From positions 3,968,001 to 4,032,000 of the forward strand of contig NZ_VLKF01000001.1 in the NCBI RefSeq assembly GCF_007994135.1: a stretch of 64,000 nt of DNA. The letters run 5' to 3'. This document shows positions 45,480 through 53,030 of the stretch, one piece after another (the first letter of the stretch is position 1; every line of letters begins with the position of its first letter). The DNA is from Modestobacter roseus (GTDB taxonomy: Bacteria > Actinomycetota > Actinomycetes > Mycobacteriales > Geodermatophilaceae). The position numbers and the translations under genes are program-made. Under the pieces are notes generated by a model. It was given only the letters and a program-made list of their open reading frames with translations. It was not told where the DNA came from and did no database searches.

Positions 45480-46103
45480 GTGACGACCACAGACGCGCCT
45501 CCCCGCCCTGCCGGCGCACGCCCGCCGGGGCGCCCGCTGTCGACGGAACTGTCCGAGCAACTGGTCGCGGTGGCGGTCGACATCCTGGCCGACGAGGGCT
45601 GGGGGCGGCTCAACAGCGACCGCGTCGCCGCCCGTGCGCGCGCCGGGAAGGCCGGCATCTACCGCCGCTGGCCCACCATGGCCGCGCTCGCCCGGCACGC
45701 CCTGAGCACCGGCACCCTGGTGCAGCTGCCCGCCGACGCCGGTTCGCTGCGGGCCGACCTGTGTGCGCTGCTGACCCCGTGGACCCGCCCGCTGGAGCGG
45801 ATGGAGCGCGCCGCGGCGAGCCTCGTCGGCCCCGCCCGGCACGACGCGGACCTCCGCGCCGGCCTGGAGGAGTCGCTGGTGCGCCCGCTGGCCGCCGTCG
45901 TCCGGGAGCTCGCCGCCCGGGAGGCCGCCCGTGGGCGTGAGCTGCCGCACGAGCGGGTCGCCCTGCTCGGGTCGGTGCTGCAGGCCCTGTGGTGGCAGCG
46001 CTACAGCGCCTTCGGCAGCGAGCCGATCCGGGTGCCCGAGGTCGAGGCGCTGGTCGCGGACGTGCTGATGCCGATCGTCGAGCCGGGCGGCACCACAGCC
46101 TGA
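45480..46103 (+). CDS. TetR family transcriptional regulator
   Basis: A 207-residue regulator. The N-terminal helix-turn-helix is LNSDRVAARARAGKAGIYRRW at about residues 40-60, followed by PTMAALARHAL; the C-terminal ligand domain matches TetR_C-type repressors. GTG 45480 starts after a Pro-rich N-terminus; upstream in-frame codons are poor. Immediately upstream is a lower-GC promoter-like stretch (45415-45475), consistent with autoregulation. The target is unknown. Confidence 0.87.
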   Translation: MTTTDAPPRPAGARPPGRPLSTELSEQLVAVAVDILADEGWGRLNSDRVAARARAGKAGIYRRWPTMAALARHALSTGTLVQLPADAGSLRADLCALLTPWTRPLERMERAAASLVGPARHDADLRAGLEESLVRPLAAVVRELAAREAARGRELPHERVALLGSVLQALWWQRYSAFGSEPIRVPEVEALVADVLMPIVEPGGTTA

Positions 46104-46140
46104 GACCGGCGGCCTGAGACCGGCGGCCTGGGACCGGCGG
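46099..46140. repeat. Three 14-bp tandem repeats at a gene end
   Basis: CCTGAGACCGGCGG occurs at 46099-46112 and 46113-46126, and with one change at 46127-46140. The last copy pairs with CCGCCGGT downstream to form a hairpin, so the array may act in termination. It spans the TetR stop codon. Confidence 0.8.
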
Positions 46141-46155
46141 CCCACCGGCCGCCGG

Positions 46156-46848
46156 TCAGGCCTCGGCCGCGCCGTCGGCCAGACGTCCGGCCAGCGTCCG
46201 CAGGCACTCCTCGAGGGCGCCGAGCGTGGCCTCGGTGTGCCTGCGCACCTCCGCCTGCTCGGCCTCGTCCGCCGGTTCGGCCAGCACCAGCCGGCGGTGC
46301 TCGAGCACGAGCACCCGCCCGGCGACCATGAACAGCGCTCCGGTCAGCTCGCTGAGGAACTGCGTGGTCACCGGCGAGAGCGGCGTCCCGTCGGCCGTGG
46401 TGGCCGCGAGCAGCTCGCCGGCCACCAGCTGCCAGGCCTGCTCGACCAGTGAGCGCTCCCGCGCCTGCAGGCTGGGGCTCTGCGCCAGCGCCTCCAGGTA
46501 GCTGCGGTTCTCCGGCCGCGTCTCCTGCTCCAGCAGGGCGGTCAGGTCGGCCTGCAGGTAGGCCCGCAGCGCCGCCGTCGGGTCCTGCCCGCCCGCCCGC
46601 TGCGCCACCGACTCGGCGGTCCCCTCCACCCACGGCGTCCGGCCGTCGAAGAAGAGGTCCTCCTTCGTCGGGAAGTGGTTGAACACCGTCTGCACGGCGA
46701 CGTCGGCGGCGGCAGCGACGTCGGCGATGGTCACGCCGTCGAAGCCGCGCTCGGCGAACAGCCGCTGCGCGACGCTGCGGATCTCGGCCCGGGTCTGCGC
46801 CTTGCGCAGCTCCCGTCGGCCCCCCGTGGCCTCGGTCACGGCACTCAA
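46156..46848 (-). CDS. TetR family transcriptional regulator
   Basis: A 230-residue regulator. The DNA-binding domain is at the N-terminus: RSVAQRLFAERGFDGVTIADV, then AAAADVAVQTVFNHFPTKEDLF, an orthodox TetR helix-turn-helix. The C-terminal domain is helical and unassigned. It is convergent with the other TetR gene, with the 14-bp repeat array between them. No obvious target gene adjoins it, as the next gene (DUF5946) is in the same orientation upstream. Confidence 0.87.
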   Translation of the reverse strand: MSAVTEATGGRRELRKAQTRAEIRSVAQRLFAERGFDGVTIADVAAAADVAVQTVFNHFPTKEDLFFDGRTPWVEGTAESVAQRAGGQDPTAALRAYLQADLTALLEQETRPENRSYLEALAQSPSLQARERSLVEQAWQLVAGELLAATTADGTPLSPVTTQFLSELTGALFMVAGRVLVLEHRRLVLAEPADEAEQAEVRRHTEATLGALEECLRTLAGRLADGAAEA

Positions 46849-46884
46849 TCTAGGTGCCCACCGCCGTTCGCGGTGGTAGCGGTC

Positions 46885-47403
46885 TCACCCCGGGGGTGGC
46901 GTGCCGCCGGCGACGGTGCGCAGCCGGTCGAGCGACGGCGACCAGTCCGCCCGCACCGCCGTCGCCCAGGACCGCACCAGCGTGGGCAGGTCGACCACGT
47001 CCAGGTCGGCGGCGAGGTCGGCGATGGTCGTCGTCCAGTGGGCGGGCGGGGTGATCCCGGCCGGCGCGTCGGTGACCTCCCCGGGGGCCGGGAGCCGGCC
47101 GTGCTCGAGCACCAGGCGCAGCCGTACCGGGGCGCCTGCCTGCTCGCCGGGGACCAGGTGCTGGGCGTCGTAGGCGGCGGTGGCCAGCTGCAGCAGGGCG
47201 GCGGCCCGGGGGTCCTGCGCCGACTCGTCACGCAGTCCGCGGACGGTGACCGCGAACAGCGCCGCGCACCCGGCCGAGGCGCCGGGGTGCCGGAGGGGCA
47301 GGCCGGGGACGACCGCGAGCACCGCACCGCACCCGGGGCAGGCCGCCGTCTCGGCCGGGCCGGCCGGGTCATGGACGGCTGCGCGGGGGTCGACGGGGCT
47401 CAC
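46885..47403 (-). CDS. DUF5946 family protein
   Basis: A 172-residue protein starting at GTG 47403. The N-terminal CPGCGAVLAVV...HPGASAGCAALF segment resembles the cysteine-containing start of DUF5946 proteins, perhaps a zinc site. Then come LLQLATAAYDAQHLV and WTTTIADLAADLD. Function is unknown. It is divergent from the HAD hydrolase gene 78 bases away. Confidence 0.72.
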   Translation of the reverse strand: MSPVDPRAAVHDPAGPAETAACPGCGAVLAVVPGLPLRHPGASAGCAALFAVTVRGLRDESAQDPRAAALLQLATAAYDAQHLVPGEQAGAPVRLRLVLEHGRLPAPGEVTDAPAGITPPAHWTTTIADLAADLDVVDLPTLVRSWATAVRADWSPSLDRLRTVAGGTPPPG

Positions 47404-47480
47404 GCCGACCGATCGTGCCCCACGGTGGTGCGGAACGCGGAGCGTGGGTGAGATGGGGCGCGAATGGGCAGGCCCCGGGC

Positions 47481-48146
47481 ATGCCTGAACCAACGATCGC
47501 CGTCCTGGACGTCGACGGGACCCTCGTCGACTCGAACTACCAGCACGCCCTCGCCTGGTACCGGGCGTTGCGCGCCCAGGGTGAGGTCTACCCGGTGTGG
47601 CGGCTGCACCGGCTGATCGGGATGGGCGGGGACCAGCTGGTGACCGCGCTCGGCGGGGAGGAGCTGGAGCGCCGCGTCGGCGACGCGGCCCGGGACCGCC
47701 AGAGCGAGGAGGTCGACGGGGTGATCGACGAGATGGCGCCGCTGCCCGGGGCCCGCGACCTGCTGGTGTCGATCAAGGAGCGGGGCCACCGGCTGGTGCT
47801 CGCCAGCTCCGGCAAGCAGCGCCACGTGGACGCCTTCCTGGACCTGCTGGACGCCCGGGACCTCGCCGACGACTGGACCTCCAGCTCCGACGTCGAGAAC
47901 TCCAAGCCCGCGCCGGACCTGCTCCAGGTGGCGCTGCAGAAGATCGGCGCCGACCCCGGCGCGTCGGCGGTGATGGTCGGCGACTCGGTGTGGGACGTCG
48001 AGGCGGCGAAGCAGGCGGGGATGCCGGCGATCGTGGTCCGCTCCGGCGGCTTCGGGGACGACGAGCTGCGGGACGCCGGCGCGGTCGGGATCTACGACAC
48101 CCCCGGCGACCTCGCCGCGGCCCTGGACGACACCCCGCTCGCCTAG
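47481..48146 (+). CDS. HAD superfamily phosphatase
   Basis: A 221-residue HAD hydrolase of the phosphoglycolate-phosphatase/beta-phosphoglucomutase type. Motif I is LDVDGTLVDSN (nucleophile Asp), motif II is LASSGK, motif III Lys is in NSKPAPD, and motif IV is GDSVWDVEAA. A helical cap lies between motifs I and II. The substrate is unknown. ATG 47481 was chosen over the upstream in-frame start because the fold begins there. The stop is TAG 48144-48146, which overlaps the first of four 14-bp tandem repeats. Confidence 0.9.
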   Translation: MPEPTIAVLDVDGTLVDSNYQHALAWYRALRAQGEVYPVWRLHRLIGMGGDQLVTALGGEELERRVGDAARDRQSEEVDGVIDEMAPLPGARDLLVSIKERGHRLVLASSGKQRHVDAFLDLLDARDLADDWTSSSDVENSKPAPDLLQVALQKIGADPGASAVMVGDSVWDVEAAKQAGMPAIVVRSGGFGDDELRDAGAVGIYDTPGDLAAALDDTPLA

Positions 48147-48200
48147 CTCCTCCGGCTCAGCTCCTCCGGCTCAGCTCCTCCGGCTCAGCTCCTCCGGCTC
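48145..48200. repeat. Four 14-bp tandem repeats between convergent genes
   Basis: AGCTCCTCCGGCTC is repeated exactly four times (48145, 48159, 48173, 48187), filling the whole gap between the HAD stop and the stop of gpgS on the other strand. Likely to vary in copy number by slippage. Confidence 0.9.
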
Positions 48201-49194
48201 AGCCGACGACGCCGGCGCTGTGCGCGGTGTACTCCGGCACCGCGCACAGCGGCGGGCGCTCGTCGGTGGCGACGGTGGTGCTGCTGGGCACGAAGCGCTC
48301 GCCGTCGTGCTGGAACTGGGTGAGCAGGCCGCCGGGCTCCAGCCCGCTGCGCTCGGCGCGGGCCAGCAGGGTGGAGACGATCTGCCCGGCCATCCGGCCC
48401 AGCGCCGCGTCGGTCTGGTGCGAGTGCTGGCGGGTGCCCAGGTCGACCTGGGCGAGCCCGTTGAGGCCGCAGACGCCGAGCAGGTCGACCAGCAGCCCCA
48501 CCTCGACGCCGTAGCCGGAGACGAACGGCACCCGCTCCAGGGCGCTGCGCCGTCCGGCGTACTCCCCGCCCAGTGGCTGCACGAACCCGGCCAGCTCCGG
48601 CCACAGGGCGTTGAGCAGCGGGCGAGCGGTGAGCTCGGTGACCCGGCCCCCGCCGGCGGGGCGGTGCTCGCCGTCGACGGTCAGCGGCCGGGTGTAGCAG
48701 CCCTTGACGTAGTCGACGCGCGGGTCGGTGAGCAGCGGGATGAGCAGCCCCGGCACGTAGTGGCTGACGTCGCCGAGCAGGTCGGAGTCCATGAAGACGA
48801 CGAGGTCGCCGGAGGTGGCGGCCACGCCCTTCCACAGCGCCTCGCCCTTGCCGCGGCGGTTGCCGTGCGCGGGCAGCACGTCGGCGGCGGCGACGACGTC
48901 GGCACCGGCGGCGCGGGCGACGTCGGCGGTCGCGTCGGTGGAGTCGGAGTCGATGACGACCAGCTCGTCGACCAGGGGGATGCCGTGCACCCAGCGGTCG
49001 GCGAGATCTCGCACCAGGGTGCCGACGGTCGCCTCCTCGTCCCGGGCGGGCAGGACGACGCTCACGCGGTGCCCGCCGCGGCGCTTGGCCAGCAGGAGGG
49101 CGTCGACGTCGATCTCGGCCAGCGAGGTGGCCGACGTGGTGCGGTGCTCGAACCAGGCCCGGGCGTCAGGTCGCATCCGCCCACTGTCGGGCAC
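48199..49194 (-). CDS. gpgS: Glucosyl-3-phosphoglycerate synthase
   Basis: A 331-residue GT81/GT2-fold enzyme making glucosyl-3-phosphoglycerate from a nucleotide-glucose and 3-phosphoglycerate, the first step to glucosylglycerate and methylglucose lipopolysaccharide. Motifs: VSVVLPARDEEATVG, ELVVIDSDSTDAT, RRGKGEALWKG, VFMDSDL (DxD metal site), YVKGCYTRP and FVSGYGVEVGLLVD, all characteristic of GpgS. Start is GTG 49194 with GGTGAGG upstream; ATG 49176 is an alternative. In actinobacteria it supports nitrogen-stress or osmotic adaptation. It is separate from the large operon upstream. Confidence 0.93.
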   Translation of the reverse strand: MPDSGRMRPDARAWFEHRTTSATSLAEIDVDALLLAKRRGGHRVSVVLPARDEEATVGTLVRDLADRWVHGIPLVDELVVIDSDSTDATADVARAAGADVVAAADVLPAHGNRRGKGEALWKGVAATSGDLVVFMDSDLLGDVSHYVPGLLIPLLTDPRVDYVKGCYTRPLTVDGEHRPAGGGRVTELTARPLLNALWPELAGFVQPLGGEYAGRRSALERVPFVSGYGVEVGLLVDLLGVCGLNGLAQVDLGTRQHSHQTDAALGRMAGQIVSTLLARAERSGLEPGGLLTQFQHDGERFVPSSTTVATDERPPLCAVPEYTAHSAGVVG

Positions 49195-49225
49195 GGCCTC
49201 ACCCCCTGCACGTCAACAGGGCGTC

Positions 49226-49237
49226 GTTCACGTGAAC
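49226..49237. promoter_or_regulatory. Perfect 12-bp palindrome upstream of gpgS
   Basis: GTTCACGTGAAC at 49226-49237 is perfectly palindromic and lies 32 bases before the gpgS start. It could be an operator for a dimeric regulator. No known binding protein is assigned. Confidence 0.35.
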
Positions 49238-49363
49238 TTCACGCACCCCCGCCGTCCAGGGTGACGGGCGGCGTCGACGGCAGCAACAACGGTCGGTCGT
49301 CCGGTGTGCGGCGCGCGACACCGCAGTCTCTCCGCCAAGATGCCCATCTCGGCGAACGGGTGC

Positions 49364-51499
49364 TCAGGCCGGGGTGGCAACCCGGTCGTCGGTGACCGCC
49401 GGCTCGGGGTGGCCGAGGTCGGTCAGCCAGCCGCGCAGCACCCGGTGCAGCTGCTCGGCGCCGACGATCTCGCCCGGGTCGGCGAAGGACCGGGGGTGCA
49501 GCAGGAAGCCGTGCTGCTGCGGCCCGCCCAACCCGCCGTGCGAGCCCACGTGCGGTTCGAACGGGGACGCCTCGTCGGTCTCCGGGTCGTACCGGCTGTT
49601 GATCACCACGTCGGGGCAGTGCGCGAAGCCCGACACCCGGGCGACCAGCGCCGCGGCGTGCTCGCCGTAGGGGGCCAGCGGATCGGCGCCGACGACCACG
49701 CCGCTGTCGAGCCGGTGCAGCCCGTCCCGGCCGAGCACGACCGGCCCGAACTCGGTGGAGTGCACCAGCAGGAAGCCGACGCCGGGGTGGTCGACGAGGG
49801 CCGGCAGCAGGTGCGGCCACCGCCGCTCGATGGTCTCCAGCGGCACCCGGCCGGCCAGGTCGGCGAACGACACGTGCGCCATGTGGCCGGAGACGCTGAC
49901 GACGACGCCGGGCGCCACGCGGCGGACCGCGCCGTGCTCGCCGGCCGGGCTGGCGCCGGGCTCCCCGGGGGCGGCCCGCCCGACCCGGTCCCGCAGCCGG
50001 CGGGCGACGACCCCGCTGCCCTCGGCGAGCGCGGAGGTCACCTGCCAGGCCTCCGCGGGCCGGCGGCTGTCCTCGACCGGCGCGGGCGTGCGCAGCCCCA
50101 GCAGCCGGCGCCGCGGGGCGGGCGGCACGGGGCCGCCGCACAGCCGCCCGACCAGCTGCTCCACCGTCTCCCCGAACCGGTCGGCGAAGGCCTGCCCCTG
50201 GGTCTGCCCGTGGTCGGAGAGGCAGACGAGGTGGTAGCGGCGCGGCGCGAGCTGGGCGGCCCGCCACAGCCGGCCGATCTGCTGGTCGATGCTGCGCAGC
50301 ACCTCCAGGCTGTCGAACCGCTCGATGCCGGAGTGGTGGGCCACCTCGTCGTAGCCGAGGAAGTCCGCGTAGACGACCGGGCGGCCGGCGAGCATGTCCT
50401 CCAGCAGCGCGTTGACCACGACGTCCCGGGCGATGACCGTCGTGCCGGGCCGGGCGAGGGGGTAGAGGCCCCCGCGGCTGACCCGGGGCCGCACGTCCGC
50501 GCGGCGCTGCCGGGCCGCGGCCGACAGCTCCCGGTAGACGTCGACCAGCGACACCGCCAGGGTGCGCAGCGCGTTCGCCGGGTTGGCGAAGTAGGCGTGG
50601 TAGCCGGCGCCGATGCGGTCCCGCGCCCGCCGATCGCGGCGGGAACCGCTGGGCACGACGAGGGCCAGCGAGCTCATCGTCAGCGAGACGTGCGGGGCGT
50701 CGCCGGTGAACAGGTTGCCCCGGCCGGCGCCGTCCCCGGCGAGCAGCCCGCGGCCGTCGGAGTGCCGGCGCTCGACGTCGGCGGCGTCCTCCGGGTGGGA
50801 GACGGCGACGACGTGGTCGCGGTCCTTCTCGTACCAGCGGAAGCCCAGGATGTCGTCGTTGGAGCCCTGCAGGATGCCGCAGACGCTGGCCCCGGTCTGC
50901 GAGCTCCAGTCGGTGTGCCAGGAGCGCAGCACGTGGCTGTCGGCGCGCAGCCAGGCGGCGAGGGTGGGCATCGACCCGTCCCGGACGGCGCGGCGGGCGA
51001 CGTCGTGGCCGAGGCCGTCGATCTGCAGGAACAGCACGCCCGGTGGGCAGTCGCCCAGGTCGGCGACGCCGCGCCGGCGCCGGGCGCGGCGGAAGAACAC
51101 CTCGTCCTCGTTGACCGCCAGCGCGCTGCTGACCGCCCCGGCGACGCCGGCCATCGCGACGGCGACCACGACGCTGGTGCGGAAGGAGTGCACCTCCACG
51201 CCGGGCAGCGCGTGGAAGACCGCCAGCACCCCGGCGCCCAGCAGCAGGAAGCTGCTCACGCCGAAGGTGAGGAAGGCGACCGGCAGCGCGATCCGGACGA
51301 CCAGCGGCCACACGACGGCCACCAGCACGCCCAGCAGCAGCGCGGCGACCGGCGGCTGCCACCAGTCCCGCATGTCGAAGCCGGTCAGCCACTCGTCGAG
51401 CAGCACCAGCGCGCCGGTGACCGCCGCCCACACCAGCAGCAGCCGCGCCAGGGTGCGGCCGCCGCGCAGCACCCGGCCGGACGGCGTCGCCTGGCTCAC
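49364..51499 (-). CDS. Membrane-anchored alkaline-phosphatase-like protein
   Basis: A 711-residue protein with about four N-terminal membrane helices (first 135 residues), followed by an alkaline-phosphatase/phosphodiesterase fold. Catalytic-type motifs are LFLQIDGLGHDV (metal Asp), SSQTGASVCGI (nucleophile Thr or Ser region), YADFLGYDEVAHHSG and CLSDHGQTQG (Asp-His). This is the pattern of type I phosphodiesterase/nucleotide pyrophosphatase proteins. The catalytic domain should be outside the membrane. GTG 51499 overlaps the DedA stop (GTGA). It is the last gene of the five-gene minus-strand operon. A phospholipid or phosphoglycan substrate would suit the DedA neighbour. Confidence 0.85.
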   Translation of the reverse strand: MSQATPSGRVLRGGRTLARLLLVWAAVTGALVLLDEWLTGFDMRDWWQPPVAALLLGVLVAVVWPLVVRIALPVAFLTFGVSSFLLLGAGVLAVFHALPGVEVHSFRTSVVVAVAMAGVAGAVSSALAVNEDEVFFRRARRRRGVADLGDCPPGVLFLQIDGLGHDVARRAVRDGSMPTLAAWLRADSHVLRSWHTDWSSQTGASVCGILQGSNDDILGFRWYEKDRDHVVAVSHPEDAADVERRHSDGRGLLAGDGAGRGNLFTGDAPHVSLTMSSLALVVPSGSRRDRRARDRIGAGYHAYFANPANALRTLAVSLVDVYRELSAAARQRRADVRPRVSRGGLYPLARPGTTVIARDVVVNALLEDMLAGRPVVYADFLGYDEVAHHSGIERFDSLEVLRSIDQQIGRLWRAAQLAPRRYHLVCLSDHGQTQGQAFADRFGETVEQLVGRLCGGPVPPAPRRRLLGLRTPAPVEDSRRPAEAWQVTSALAEGSGVVARRLRDRVGRAAPGEPGASPAGEHGAVRRVAPGVVVSVSGHMAHVSFADLAGRVPLETIERRWPHLLPALVDHPGVGFLLVHSTEFGPVVLGRDGLHRLDSGVVVGADPLAPYGEHAAALVARVSGFAHCPDVVINSRYDPETDEASPFEPHVGSHGGLGGPQQHGFLLHPRSFADPGEIVGAEQLHRVLRGWLTDLGHPEPAVTDDRVATPA

Positions 51500-52188
51500 G
51501 GCCGCTCGCAGACGGCCGGCGCCGCGGCGTCCGGCCCGGCTTTCGGCGCCGAACCCCGCCCGGCTTCCGGCGCGGAAAGCTGGTCGGGAGGGGCGGTGGC
51601 GGCGCGGGAGCGGTGCTGGGAGACGAGGTTGAGCACCAGGCCGACGGCGAGCACCAGCAGCGTGGCGATGAGCGTGGCGACGAGCGGGGAGTCGAAGATT
51701 CCCCCGCTGACCACCCCGAGCAGCGCGTAGGCCGAGGCCCAGGCGGTGGCGGCGAGGAAGGAGGCGGGCAGCAGCCGGCGCCACGGGTAGGCCAGCGCCC
51801 CGGCGGCCAGCAGCACCGGGATGCGCCCCGCCGGCAGCAGCCGGCCGACGACGACGATCTGCCAGCCGTGCCGGCGGAACTGCTCGCGCACCTCTGCGAT
51901 CCGCTCCGCGTGCTGCCCGCGGGCCACCCAGCGCACCGCGGCGGGCCCGCCGAACCGGCAGATGGCGAACGTGACGACGTCGCCGAGCCAGGCGCCGAGC
52001 ACGGCCAGCGCCAGCACCACCGGCAGCGAGAGGTGGTCGGTGGTGAGCGCGACCGCGGCGCCCGCGCCGACGACGGCGCCGGTGGGCACCACCGGCACGA
52101 TCGAGCCGAGCAGGACGCCGCCGAAGACCACCGGGTAGCCGATCGAGCCGGCGTCGGTCCAGCCGGCGGCGAGCACGTCGGCGGTCAC
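51496..52188 (-). CDS. DedA family membrane protein
   Basis: A 230-residue SNARE-associated/DedA (VTT-domain) protein. Features are GAWLGDVVTFAICRFGG, the amphipathic re-entrant segment QFRRHGWQIVVVGRLLPAGRIPVLLAAGALAYPW with conserved RLLPAGR, and several membrane helices. DedA proteins act in undecaprenyl-phosphate or phospholipid translocation. The C-terminal 40 residues are a Pro/Ala-rich cytoplasmic tail with a repeated SAPEAG/SAPKAG motif. GTG 52188 overlaps the preceding stop (GTGA). Confidence 0.88.
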   Translation of the reverse strand: MTADVLAAGWTDAGSIGYPVVFGGVLLGSIVPVVPTGAVVGAGAAVALTTDHLSLPVVLALAVLGAWLGDVVTFAICRFGGPAAVRWVARGQHAERIAEVREQFRRHGWQIVVVGRLLPAGRIPVLLAAGALAYPWRRLLPASFLAATAWASAYALLGVVSGGIFDSPLVATLIATLLVLAVGLVLNLVSQHRSRAATAPPDQLSAPEAGRGSAPKAGPDAAAPAVCERP

Positions 52189-53030
52189 GGCGGTGTCCCC
52201 GCGGGCAGCAGCACGGGCGACCCGGGCTCGGTCACCGCCACGGCGGTGGCCGAGCCGGCCGCGGCGACCGCGGCGGCGAACCGCATCGGCGGCTCGGTGA
52301 GCAGTGCGCGCATCCGGGCCCGCCACGGGCTGGGCAGCCGGGTGAGGCCGGCGACGGCGAGCGTGCCCCAGTGCACCGGGACGGCGACCCGCGGGCGCAG
52401 CAGCCGCACCGCTTCCGCGGCGCGCGGCGGGTCCAGGTGGCCGGGCCCGAGCGTGGGGCCCCAGCCCCAGACCGGCAGGGCGGCGACGTCGATGCCCTCG
52501 GCGCCGAGGTCGGTCATGCCCGGGAACAGGTCGGTGTCGCCGGCGGCGTAGACCGTCGTCCCGGCGCCCTGCAGCAGGTGGCCGACGGCGGGGGCGTGCG
52601 GGCCGGAGGTGAGCCGCGGGCCCCAGCGGTGCCCGGCGTGCCGGGCCTCGGTGGCGGTGACGGTCAGCCCGCCGTCGGTGAGGCTCTGCCCGGGGGCGAG
52701 CTCCTCGACGGCGGTGAACCGGTGGGCGCGCAGCCACGACCCGGCGCCGCGGGGCACCACCACCGGGGTCGACCGGCCCAGCCGGCGCAGCGAGGGCAGG
52801 TGCAGGTGGTCGTTGTGCAGGTGGGAGACGACGACCAGGTCGACGCCGGCCCAGCTCTCCGGCGGCAGCGGCGGGGCGACCCGGCGCAGCGGTCCGAGGC
52901 CGGCGGTCAGCAGCGGGTCGGTGAGCACGGTCCGCCCGGCCAGCTCCACCCGCACGGTGGAGTGGCCCAGGTAATGCAGGGACAGCGCGGTCACCGGGCC
53001 AGTATCGGCGTGACGGGGCGGGGTGGGCAT
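52185..53030 (-). CDS. Metallo-beta-lactamase-fold hydrolase (UlaG/RomA-like)
   Basis: A 281-residue MBL-fold enzyme: HYLGHSTVRVELAGRTVLTDP, the metal motif VVSHLHNDHLHLPSL (HxHxDH form), a later YAAGDTDLF and PVHWGT. The layout is that of the beta-lactamase-like UlaG/RomA/NAPE-PLD group, often lipid or lactone hydrolases. Start ATG 53030 shares a base with the upstream stop (TGATG) and has GGAAG upstream; GTG 52994 is an in-frame alternative nearer the start of homology. In an operon with DedA and an alkaline-phosphatase-like protein, a lipid phosphodiesterase role is conceivable. Confidence 0.88.
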   Translation of the reverse strand: MPTPPRHADTGPVTALSLHYLGHSTVRVELAGRTVLTDPLLTAGLGPLRRVAPPLPPESWAGVDLVVVSHLHNDHLHLPSLRRLGRSTPVVVPRGAGSWLRAHRFTAVEELAPGQSLTDGGLTVTATEARHAGHRWGPRLTSGPHAPAVGHLLQGAGTTVYAAGDTDLFPGMTDLGAEGIDVAALPVWGWGPTLGPGHLDPPRAAEAVRLLRPRVAVPVHWGTLAVAGLTRLPSPWRARMRALLTEPPMRFAAAVAAAGSATAVAVTEPGSPVLLPAGTPP

